A DNA stretch of 64,000 bases from Geomonas agri (lineage in GTDB: Bacteria > Desulfobacterota > Desulfuromonadia > Geobacterales > Geobacteraceae), in NCBI RefSeq assembly GCF_020179605.1, contig NZ_JAINZO010000001.1:1400799-1464798 (forward strand), in the 5' to 3' direction. The position numbers and the translations under genes were made by a program. Positions 44,615-51,773 of the stretch are shown here, one piece after another. The notes under the pieces are model-generated. The model searched no databases. It was given only the letters and a program-made list of their open reading frames with translations, and was not told the origin of the DNA. Within the stretch, counting starts at the first letter, position 1. Each line of letters begins with the position of its first letter.

Positions 44615-44696
44615 ACCGGCACCCGTTCAAGCGCCGTATACGGAGTCGGCCCGGATCGTGTATATATGTGACGGCCCCATTCCTTCTTGCATTTTT

Positions 44697-44712
44697 GATG
44701 CAGCTATGCATT
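44697..44712. promoter_or_regulatory. Palindrome GATGCA-N4-TGCATT inside the activator leader
   Basis: GATGCA-GCTA-TGCATT matches the shared dyad at 11 of 12 arm positions. It lies downstream of the promoter at 44599 and 48 bases before the start codon, where a bound activator could repress its own gene. Confidence 0.6.
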
Positions 44713-44759
44713 TATTGCCAAAACAGCGGCGTTCGTTACGGCCGTGGCAGGAGATCCAG

Positions 44760-46541
44760 ATGACCTTAATGGCAGAATTCGTGGGCGGAAACACGCCTAC
44801 CCCGGAGCAGACCCACCAGGACGCTTTCAACGCGGCGCAGTACAACGCCATGGGCGACGGCATCATCTCGGTCGACACCGCCGGAACGGTGCTCCTGTCC
44901 GACCGCGTCAGCCGGGTGAGCCTCGACATCTACCCGGGAAGCTCCCTGAGCGGTCAGTACCCGGCGCTCTGGAGCAAGGTCGTGGAGACCATGCGCGACC
45001 GCAGGCCCCGCTTCGAACTCTCGGTCCAGAAGGGAGAAACGAGCTTCCTGGTCACGGTAAGCCCGGTCATGGTCGACGACGAGGTCTCCGGGGCAATCTG
45101 CGTATTCGTGGAAAACACCGACCTCGAGATCATGACCCGGCAGCTCAGGTCGTTCCGGGAGTTGACCAAGGAGCTGGGCGCCATCATCGATTCTTCCTCG
45201 GAAGGGCTCTGGGTCTTCGACGGCTATGGCGTGGTGCTGCGCATCAACCCGGCTGCGGAGCGCAACAACCGGGTCAAGAAGGAAGCGGTTGTCGGCCTCA
45301 CCGCCCGCGAACTGATCGAGCAGGGGTACATGGAACGCTCGCCGGCCCTTGAAGTGCTCGGGTCAAAGAGCGTGGTCAACATGCTGGTCAACGAGGGGAA
45401 CCGCAAGCTGATCGTCACCGGCACCCCGGTTTTCGACGACGAAGGGGGCATCATCAGGGTGGTGGTCTCGGAGCGGGACATCACCGAGATCGACAAGCTG
45501 CAGCGCGAACTCGAGGACCAGGAGGCAATCAAGGGGCAGTTCTGGCACCACATGCTGGAACAGCAGCAGGCCGAGCTCGCGTCGCAGACCATCATCGCCA
45601 AGAGCCCGCGCATGATCACCGCGCTGCGCCAGGCCGTCAAAGTGAGTTCCGCAGACTCCACCGTACTCATTCACGGCGAATCGGGCGTCGGCAAGGGGCT
45701 CTTCGCCGACCTGATCCACAAGAACTCGAGCCGGTGCGCGAAACCCATCATCAAGCTGAACTGTGGCGCTATTCCTGAATCCCTCATCGAATCGGAGCTG
45801 TTCGGGCACGAGCGCGGCGCCTTTACCGGCGCCCAGACCGCCAAGCCCGGCTACCTCGAACTTGCCGACAACGGCATACTGTTCCTCGACGAGATCGCCG
45901 AACTGCCGCTGGCGTCCCAGGTCAAGCTGCTTCGTTTTCTCGAGGACGGGCGGGTGACCAGGCTCGGCGGCACCACCGGCAGGAATGTCGACGTGCGCAT
46001 CATCGCCGCCACCCACCGCGACCTGGAAAAGATGGTCGTGGAGAAGACCTTCCGCCTCGACCTCTACTACCGCCTCAACGTGATCCCCCTTTACATCCCG
46101 GCCCTGCGCGAGCGCCAGGAGTGCCTGCTGCCGCTCATCCGCCATTACATCGACTACTTCAGCCAGAAGGTCGGCAAGCAGAAAAGACTCGCCCGCGCCG
46201 CCCTGGACGCGCTCCTTGGCTACAGCTATCCCGGCAACGTGCGGGAACTGATGAACCTGTGCGAGCGGCTGGTGGTCATGTCCGAGACCGAGGTGATCGA
46301 CCTGCAGGATCTCCCCAAGCAGCTTTTCGGCAGCGCAGCGGAACAGCCGGTGCCGCAGTCCGAGCAGGCCCTGCCGGTGTGGCCGGCGGACATGACCCTG
46401 GAGCAGATACTGGAAAGCGTGGAGCGCTCCCTTTTGAGCGACGCTATGAAGGAGCATGGCAACCAGTACCGCATCGCCGAGTCCCTGGGGATCAACCAGT
46501 CCACGGTGGCCCGCAAGCTCAAGAAATACGGCATATCCTAG
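44760..46541 (+). CDS. PAS-containing sigma-54 enhancer-binding activator
   Basis: A protein of 593 residues. One or two PAS domains (about 20-130 and 140-260) precede a sigma-54 AAA+ domain with Walker A GESGVGKG from 306, GAFTGA at 353-358 and Walker [12 protein letters not shown]; a Fis-type helix-turn-helix ends the protein ([24 protein letters not shown]). There is no receiver domain, so it senses a small ligand or redox state itself, like RocR or TyrR-type regulators. The ATG at 44760 has AGGAG six bases upstream; the reading frame stays open further upstream but across a promoter. It is the likely regulator of the surrounding amine genes. Confidence 0.9.
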   Translation: MTLMAEFVGGNTPTPEQTHQDAFNAAQYNAMGDGIISVDTAGTVLLSDRVSRVSLDIYPGSSLSGQYPALWSKVVETMRDRRPRFELSVQKGETSFLVTVSPVMVDDEVSGAICVFVENTDLEIMTRQLRSFRELTKELGAIIDSSSEGLWVFDGYGVVLRINPAAERNNRVKKEAVVGLTARELIEQGYMERSPALEVLGSKSVVNMLVNEGNRKLIVTGTPVFDDEGGIIRVVVSERDITEIDKLQRELEDQEAIKGQFWHHMLEQQQAELASQTIIAKSPRMITALRQAVKVSSADSTVLIHGESGVGKGLFADLIHKNSSRCAKPIIKLNCGAIPESLIESELFGHERGAFTGAQTAKPGYLELADNGILFLDEIAELPLASQVKLLRFLEDGRVTRLGGTTGRNVDVRIIAATHRDLEKMVVEKTFRLDLYYRLNVIPLYIPALRERQECLLPLIRHYIDYFSQKVGKQKRLARAALDALLGYSYPGNVRELMNLCERLVVMSETEVIDLQDLPKQLFGSAAEQPVPQSEQALPVWPADMTLEQILESVERSLLSDAMKEHGNQYRIAESLGINQSTVARKLKKYGIS

Positions 46542-46576
46542 TCCTTCCCCGGCGGCTGATGCCTCGCCGCATCCCG

Positions 46577-46612
46577 GATTCCGTTTTGCATCAAACGGGG
46601 TGTTGCATCGGA
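46577..46612. promoter_or_regulatory. Degenerate activator sites upstream of the beta-barrel gene
   Basis: GATTCC-GTTT-TGCATC (46577-46592) keeps one full half of the shared dyad, and another TGCATC followed by GGATGC lies at 46604-46615. They stand about 165 bases before the sigma-54 promoter at 46757. They are weaker than the other copies. Confidence 0.45.
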
Positions 46613-46756
46613 TGCTCCGCCCCCCTATCCCGACCGGCGCACGGTCGTCAACCTGCGCCGGGCCACCCCTACCCTGTCCTAATCGTTTGTGAAACCGGCA
46701 GTTTTCACGCCCGGCACCACCGTATCCTCAGGATTGCCCACCGCCGTATACACATC

Positions 46757-46772
46757 TGGCACACCTCGTGCT
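46757..46772 (+). promoter_or_regulatory. Sigma-54 promoter of the outer-membrane barrel gene
   Basis: TGGCACACCTCGTGCT matches TGGCAC-N5-TTGCW with one mismatch and exact GG-N10-GC spacing, 87 bases before the start. It is nearly identical to the promoter at 37840. Confidence 0.85.
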
Positions 46773-46858
46773 GATGAACCCGCCCAAATACACCTCTCAT
46801 AAGCAAATGCAGCCGCAGAGCCCGCATTCAATGTTGTAATCCACCACAGGAGGAAGAA

Positions 46859-47659
46859 ATGAGAAAAAGCGTATTATTGGCAGCAGCGTTGGTACTGATG
46901 TTAGGTTCGATAGCACTGGCAGCGGACGGCGACCCGCACGCAAAGGGTGAGGCGCCGGCGCTCCCGCCCGGGCCCAAGGTGAGCGGTGACGTGTACCTGG
47001 GTGTCATGAACAAGTACATGTTCCGTGGCAACCAGCTCAACGCCAAAAACTCCTTCGTCACCCAGGGCGGCATGGATCTCACCTACAACTCCTTCACCTT
47101 CAGCTACTGGTTCAACAACCAGAACCGTGACACCGGGTACGCCAAGGCGAAAACCACCGAGAACGACGCCATCATCAACTACGCCGTTCCGGAGCTGGTG
47201 AAGGACGTCACCCTCAACGTAGGAGCCCAGTACTACTCTCTCGACGCGGCAGAGGACACCGCTGAGTTCTACCTGCGCGCCACCTACAACACGCTGCTCA
47301 GCCCGACGCTCGGGATCTACTGGGACTTCCTGGAGGCTCGCAACGACGGCCTCTTCTATACCGCATCGGTCACCCAGCCGGTTCCCCTGGTCCAGGACAA
47401 GCTGACCCTGAATCTGGGCGCCCTGGTCTCCTACAACCAGCACAACCCCAGCGCCGCCTACACCGATACCGACTCCCGCAGCGGCATTTACAGCGACTGG
47501 CACAACTACGAAGTCTCCGCCACCGTCGATTACAAGCTGTTCGACAACGTGACTATCACCCCCTCGTACACCTTTTCCGACCATCTGAGCAGCCACGCCA
47601 AGAACGTCGGCATAGGCGCCAAGAACTGTTACGGTCTCAAGGCCATGCTCTCCTTCTAA
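46859..47659 (+). CDS. TorF-like outer-membrane beta-barrel protein
   Basis: A protein of 266 residues with a signal peptide (MRKSVLLAAALVLMLGSIALA, cleavage near ALAADG). The mature part alternates polar and aromatic residues (SGDVYLGVMNKYMFRGNQLN, FTFSYWFNNQN, VTITPSYTFSDHL) and ends in Phe (MLSF), as outer-membrane barrels do. The opening resembles TorF-type putative porins. Its sigma-54 promoter links it to the amine regulon, so uptake of the substrate across the outer membrane is a reasonable inference. AGGAGG precedes the ATG. Confidence 0.8.
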   Translation: MRKSVLLAAALVLMLGSIALAADGDPHAKGEAPALPPGPKVSGDVYLGVMNKYMFRGNQLNAKNSFVTQGGMDLTYNSFTFSYWFNNQNRDTGYAKAKTTENDAIINYAVPELVKDVTLNVGAQYYSLDAAEDTAEFYLRATYNTLLSPTLGIYWDFLEARNDGLFYTASVTQPVPLVQDKLTLNLGALVSYNQHNPSAAYTDTDSRSGIYSDWHNYEVSATVDYKLFDNVTITPSYTFSDHLSSHAKNVGIGAKNCYGLKAMLSF

Positions 47660-47720
47660 CCCCCAGCATCACCGGCAGGGGGGTCCCTCCCCTGCCGCCC
47701 ACCTCCTCCCTCCCCTGCAT

Positions 47721-47846
47721 CATTCCCATCATTCCCATCATTCCCATCATTCCCATCATTCCCATCATTCCCATCATTCCCATCATTCCCATCATTCCCA
47801 TCATTCCCATCATTCCCATCATTCCCATCATTCCCATCATTCCCAT
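47721..47846. repeat. Tandem repeat, 14 copies of the 9-mer CATTCCCAT
   Basis: Fourteen perfect copies of CATTCCCAT fill 126 bases after the barrel gene and end directly at the activator palindrome at 47847. Identical units suggest copy-number variation by slippage. The frame translated as repeated Met-Met-Gly on the minus strand has no start signal or coding support. Confidence 0.95.
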
Positions 47847-47862
47847 GATGCCGCACTGCATC
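47847..47862. promoter_or_regulatory. Palindrome GATGCC-N4-TGCATC upstream of patA copy 2
   Basis: GATGCC-GCAC-TGCATC matches the shared dyad at 11 of 12 arm positions, 213 bases before the sigma-54 promoter at 48075 and directly after the 9-mer tandem repeat. Confidence 0.65.
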
Positions 47863-48074
47863 AGCAAACCTCATCTCAACTCACCCCCACCCGGCCCAAC
47901 CCGCAGTCCTCCCTGGCACAACAAAAAAAATAATGCACTCATCTCCCCCCCAATCAGGCAGCTCGCGTATACGAAATATTGTTTTATATCAGCCGTATAC
48001 CCAAAAAGACACGCTACCCCCGCCAGTTGCGCACCACCTATGCGACGCATTATCGTGCCACCCCCGTTAAACCG

Positions 48075-48090
48075 TGGCATGTCACGTGCA
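48075..48090 (+). promoter_or_regulatory. Sigma-54 promoter of patA copy 2
   Basis: TGGCATGTCACGTGCA fits TGGCAC-N5-TTGCW with two mismatches and exact GG-N10-GC spacing, 54 bases before the start codon. Confidence 0.75.
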
Positions 48091-48143
48091 GAATTAGAAT
48101 GCGATATCGAGTTCGCATTTTGCAGCTTAAAGGAGACCCAGCC

Positions 48144-49502
48144 ATGACGAGAGACGTAGCCTACGCCCACAGCGAGGCCCAGAGGATGCTGAACCTGCTC
48201 TTGACCCCGGAACACGAAGTCCCGGCGGCGGAGCGCGAAAAGATCGAGCAGGAGACCGTCGAGAACTTCGCCAACCACATCAACAAGGGGTGGCTCAAGT
48301 ATCGCAAGTCCATGACCGAAGCAGGCGACTTCGCCTCCGTCGAGTGGACCGGCCAGGGCTCCACCCTCACCGACACCCGCGGCCGCGAATTCATCGACAT
48401 CCTAGGCGGCTTCGGGCTCTACTCCGCCGGCATCAGGCATCCGAAGATCGTTGCCGCCGCCAAGGCACAGCTCGACCGCAGCCCCCAGTACAGCCAGGAA
48501 ATGCTCGACCCGCTGCGCGCGCACCTGGGCAAGGTGCTCGCCCACCTGCTCCCCGGCGACATCCAGTACGGCTTCTTCATCAACTCCGGCACCGAGGCCG
48601 TCGACGGCGCCATGAAGCTCGCCAAGCTCTACACCGGCAAGGCCGGCTTCATCTCCACCGAGAAGGCCTTCCACGGCAAGACCCTCGGTCCGCTGACCCT
48701 CATGGGCAAGGCTATGTACCGCGAGCCGCTGTTGCCGCTTCTGGGCAACGTGCGCCACGTCCCCTACGGCGACGCAGCCGCCGTCGAGCGCGCCATCGTC
48801 TCCGCGCACCAGGTCGGCGACGGCATCGCCGCCATGATCGCCGAGCCGATCCAGGGCGAAGCGGGCGCCATCGTGCCGCCGGACGATTACTGGCCGAAGC
48901 TTAGGGAGATCTGCGACAAGTACGGCGTGCTCCTGATCGCGGACGAGGTGCAGACGGGCCTGGGCCGCACCGGCACCCTGTTCGGCGTGGACCACTGGAA
49001 CGTGGTGCCGGACATCATCTGCCTGGGCAAGGCCCTGGGCGGCGGTGTCATCCCCTGCTCTGGCTTCTTCGCCAGCTCCAAGGTCTGGGAATGCATGGAA
49101 CCGAACCCGTTCATGCACTCCACCACCACCGGCGGCAACCCGATCGCCTGCGCGGCAGCGCTTGCCTACATCAACGTCATGCTGGAAGAAGACCTGCCCC
49201 GCCAGGCGCGCGAGAAGGGCGAGTACATCGTGGAGAAGCTGGAAGGTCTCAAGGCGAAGTACCCGCAGGTGCTGAAGGAAGTGCGCGGTAAGGGCCTCTT
49301 GATCGGCATGGACTTCCCGACCGACGAGATGGGGTGGCAGGTGGCTTCGGGGATGTTCTCCCGCCGCGTGCTGACCGCGGGTACCTTCATCAACGCCAAG
49401 AGCATCAGGATCGAGCCCGCCCTCACCATCAGCTACGAGCTGATCGACGAGATGCTGGTACGGCTCGAAGACGTCTTCAAGAACATCGCAACCGAAGTTT
49501 GA
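48144..49502 (+). CDS. patA: Putrescine-type class III aminotransferase, copy 2
   Basis: A protein of 452 residues that differs from the copy at 40318 in only a handful of residues near both ends (for example MTRDVAYAH for MMRDVAYAQ, and VFKNIATEV for VFRSIASEL). The central 400 residues appear identical, including the PLP lysine in CLGKALGGG. The two reading frames are the same length and their DNA is close to identical, but the flanks differ. This copy has its own sigma-54 promoter and is followed by an amino-acid/amine permease. AGGAG precedes the ATG. Confidence 0.87.
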   Translation: MTRDVAYAHSEAQRMLNLLLTPEHEVPAAEREKIEQETVENFANHINKGWLKYRKSMTEAGDFASVEWTGQGSTLTDTRGREFIDILGGFGLYSAGIRHPKIVAAAKAQLDRSPQYSQEMLDPLRAHLGKVLAHLLPGDIQYGFFINSGTEAVDGAMKLAKLYTGKAGFISTEKAFHGKTLGPLTLMGKAMYREPLLPLLGNVRHVPYGDAAAVERAIVSAHQVGDGIAAMIAEPIQGEAGAIVPPDDYWPKLREICDKYGVLLIADEVQTGLGRTGTLFGVDHWNVVPDIICLGKALGGGVIPCSGFFASSKVWECMEPNPFMHSTTTGGNPIACAAALAYINVMLEEDLPRQAREKGEYIVEKLEGLKAKYPQVLKEVRGKGLLIGMDFPTDEMGWQVASGMFSRRVLTAGTFINAKSIRIEPALTISYELIDEMLVRLEDVFKNIATEV

Positions 49503-49509
49503 TTTACTG

Positions 49510-49543
49510 CCGCGGCGGGGCCATGTCCCCACCGCGGTTTTTT
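49510..49543 (+). terminator. Terminator between patA copy 2 and the permease
   Basis: CCGCGG and GGGG (49510-49520) pair with CCCC and CCGCGG (49527-49537), followed by six T. The permease gene starts 54 bases later, so its expression depends on read-through or a separate promoter. Confidence 0.85.
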
Positions 49544-49596
49544 GTATACACGGATCAATCAATTTTGTTATTTAATTCCACTGAACGGAGAAACCC

Positions 49597-51117
49597 ATGA
49601 CAGATCAAGTAAAAGAAGTGCATCTGTTGGAAACTGGATTCGAATCGTTCGACGATGGCGGCCTCAAACGGGGTCTCAAGGACCGCCACGTCATGATGAT
49701 CGCACTGGGGGGCATCATCGGCTCGGCATTCTTCCTCGGCACCGGTTCCATCGTCAAGGACGTCGGCCCGTCCGCCTTCATCACCTACGCCCTGGGCGGC
49801 CTCATCGTCTACCTGGTCATGATCGCCCTGGGCGAACTGGCTGTCGCCATCCCCATCTCGGGCTCCTTTGTCACCTACGCATCCGAGTTCATCTCCCCCT
49901 CCTGGGCAGCCGGAGTCGGCTGGAGCTACGTCTTCAACTGGATGGCCTACATACCAGCGGAATGTATCGCCGGCGGCATCATCATGAAGACCTTCGTGCC
50001 CGGGACCAGCGAGTGGATGTGGGCCGTGCTATTCGGCATCGTCATCACCGTGGTCAACATCTCCCACGTTGAGGCCTTTGGCGAGATCGAGTTCTGGCTC
50101 TCCATCGTCAAGGTCATGGCCATCGTCGTTTTCTGCGTCGTGGCAATCCTGATCTACTTCAACGTGATCCCGAACAACCACCCGCAAGGGATCGGCACCA
50201 GCTTCCTTACCGGCAACGGGGGAATCTTCCCCAACGGCGGCTTCGTGCTACTGACCACCATGGTCATGCTCCTGGTCAACTTCCAGGGGGTCGAGATCAT
50301 CGGTCTCACCGCCGGTGAAGCCAAGGATCCCAGCAAGACCATCCCCACCGCCGTGCGCAGTATCACCGTCAGGGTCATCATGCTGTTCATGGTCCCGGTA
50401 TTCCTGCTGGTGACCATCTTCCCGTGGGCCAAGGCCGGGGTGGAAGGTGGCTCCGTCTTCGCCGCGGCGCTGGAGCAGTACGGACTGCACTGGGCCGCCG
50501 GCCTCTTCAGCTTCGTGGTCCTCACCGCCGCCCTGTCCTGCGCCAACTCTGGCCTGTACTCCACGGTCCGCGTCACCTGGGCCATGGCGCGCGAAGGCAT
50601 GGCGCCTAAGTTCCTTGGTGCCTTGAACAAGCACCAGGTCCCCGGCAACGCCGCCCTCTTCGTCATCGCAGGCGTCTGGTTCTTCCTCGCCGGTTCCTAC
50701 TTCTTCTCCGCGTCCAAGGTTTTCGTGGCGCTGTTGTCGATCTCCGGTTTCACCGGCACCATCGCCTGGATCTCCATCATCTGGTCGCAGATGAACTTCC
50801 GCAAGCGCCTGGTGGCCAACGGTTATAGCACCAAGGATCTCAAGTACGTGGCGCCCGGCTTCCCGTACTTCGCGCACCTGGGCATCTGGAGCATGGTGGG
50901 CTGTCTCGTCTTCACCGCCTTCAACGAGAGCCTGCGCATCGGTTTCTACGCAGGCGTGCCGCTGCTGGTCCTGCCCATTATCATCCACAAGATGAGGAAG
51001 GTGGATCATGAAGTGCTGGCCAGGCTGCACAGCAAGGTCCGTTTCGACGACGTCTTCAAACCCCGCACCGCCGGCATCGTCGATTACCCCGCAGACTGCG
51101 CCGCCGAAGCCGACTAA
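49597..51117 (+). CDS. APC-superfamily amino-acid/amine permease
   Basis: A protein of 506 residues with about 12 membrane helices. The opening motif MMIALGGIIGSAFFLGTGSIV and the segment NFQGVEIIGLTAGEAKDPSKT are typical of the AAT group of the APC superfamily (GabP, AroP, LysP). It would take up amino acids, GABA or related amines by proton symport. Position behind the putrescine-type aminotransferase supports a pathway substrate. The exact substrate is not readable. A strong terminator follows. Confidence 0.88.
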   Translation: MTDQVKEVHLLETGFESFDDGGLKRGLKDRHVMMIALGGIIGSAFFLGTGSIVKDVGPSAFITYALGGLIVYLVMIALGELAVAIPISGSFVTYASEFISPSWAAGVGWSYVFNWMAYIPAECIAGGIIMKTFVPGTSEWMWAVLFGIVITVVNISHVEAFGEIEFWLSIVKVMAIVVFCVVAILIYFNVIPNNHPQGIGTSFLTGNGGIFPNGGFVLLTTMVMLLVNFQGVEIIGLTAGEAKDPSKTIPTAVRSITVRVIMLFMVPVFLLVTIFPWAKAGVEGGSVFAAALEQYGLHWAAGLFSFVVLTAALSCANSGLYSTVRVTWAMAREGMAPKFLGALNKHQVPGNAALFVIAGVWFFLAGSYFFSASKVFVALLSISGFTGTIAWISIIWSQMNFRKRLVANGYSTKDLKYVAPGFPYFAHLGIWSMVGCLVFTAFNESLRIGFYAGVPLLVLPIIIHKMRKVDHEVLARLHSKVRFDDVFKPRTAGIVDYPADCAAEAD

Positions 51118-51140
51118 CCGCATTCAAATCCGCCACAAAG

Positions 51141-51172
51141 AAAAAGGGCCTCCCACCAGGAGGCCCTTTTTT
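51141..51172 (+). terminator. Terminator after the permease
   Basis: A perfect 13-bp stem (51141-51153 with 51159-51171), loop CACCA, followed by T residues. Confidence 0.9.
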
Positions 51173-51265
51173 AGTTCTCGCATAATTCAGTGCCAGGTGT
51201 CTCACAAGTCGCCCTTCCCTCCTGCCACCGGTGCCAGTCCTTCCCACTGTGATCAAGGTTTTGAG

Positions 51266-51300
51266 TAACCCCCTTTGCGAAGGGACAGGGGGGATTTGCC
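51266..51300. repeat. GC-rich palindromic repeat, family 2, copy 2
   Basis: CCCCCTTTGCGAAGGG followed by ACAGGGGGGATTTGCC. Core and trailing segment correspond to the element at 20031-20076. It lies in the long leader region of the glutamate dehydrogenase gene. Confidence 0.5.
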
Positions 51301-51333
51301 TCTGCCTCCCCAGAACCACACAAAATCCCAAAA

Positions 51334-51369
51334 GATGCCACCTTGCATCCAGAGATGCAGCGCAGCATG
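51334..51369. promoter_or_regulatory. Activator palindromes upstream of gdhB
   Basis: GATGCC-ACCT-TGCATC (51334-51349) matches the shared dyad at 11 of 12 positions, and GATGCA-GCGC-AGCATG (51354-51369) follows as a weaker second site. They lie about 280 bases before the sigma-54 promoter at 51631. The 656-base gap between the permease and gdhB holds these sites, a repeat, a terminator and the promoter, and no convincing gene. Confidence 0.65.
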
Positions 51370-51471
51370 TAGCACCACAATCAAAACATCCATATTTTCA
51401 AGCACCTTACCAACTTCACCGTCAATTCCGCCAGAGTCCTTCAGCGCCGCAAGCCGAAAAACACCAGCTCC

Positions 51472-51487
51472 GATGCCCTGCCGCATC
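51472..51487. promoter_or_regulatory. Third, weaker activator palindrome upstream of gdhB
   Basis: GATGCC-CTGC-CGCATC matches the shared dyad at 10 of 12 positions, about 145 bases before the sigma-54 promoter. Confidence 0.45.
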
Positions 51488-51630
51488 CGCCAAGCCTCCC
51501 GTTCGCGCCGCGTTGTGGCGGCAAAAGTGCAAACCAGCCCAATGCAAGGGCCGATAAGAGCTTGAAATATAATTAAATTCTACCTCTCACCTCATCCCCT
51601 CCCCCCCACGGCTAACCCCTCACCACATGC

Positions 51631-51646
51631 TGGCACACCTTATGCT
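51631..51646 (+). promoter_or_regulatory. Sigma-54 promoter of gdhB-AOR2-aminotransferase
   Basis: TGGCACACCTTATGCT matches TGGCAC-N5-TTGCW with one mismatch and exact GG-N10-GC spacing, 128 bases before the chosen gdhB start. An in-frame start codon at 51627 would put this promoter inside the gene, which argues for the later start. Confidence 0.85.
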
Positions 51647-51773
51647 GTTTACACTACCGCTGATCATGAAGGGGCCATCCGCTGCCGTACCGTGCGGAGC
51701 CCGGCCCACGTCATCAAAGATGGCAGCGACTGCCATTTCATCCCGGCCGCCGGCCGTACTAGGGGAGTTACCG

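Noticed and set aside
44457-44759. N-terminal extension of the PAS activator
   Set aside because: It covers a sigma-54 promoter and two palindromes, is rich in Arg/Pro/His and has no domain. The ATG at 44760 has AGGAG in front.
47721-47846. CRISPR array
   Set aside because: The 9-base units are directly adjacent with no spacers, and no cas genes are present.
47637-47867. A peptide of repeated Met-Met-Gly on the minus strand
   Set aside because: It only reflects the 9-base tandem repeat being a multiple of three. No start signal or conserved flank supports translation.
51627-51773. N-terminal extension of the glutamate dehydrogenase
   Set aside because: It would contain the sigma-54 promoter at 51631. 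The ATG at 51774 has a good ribosome site.
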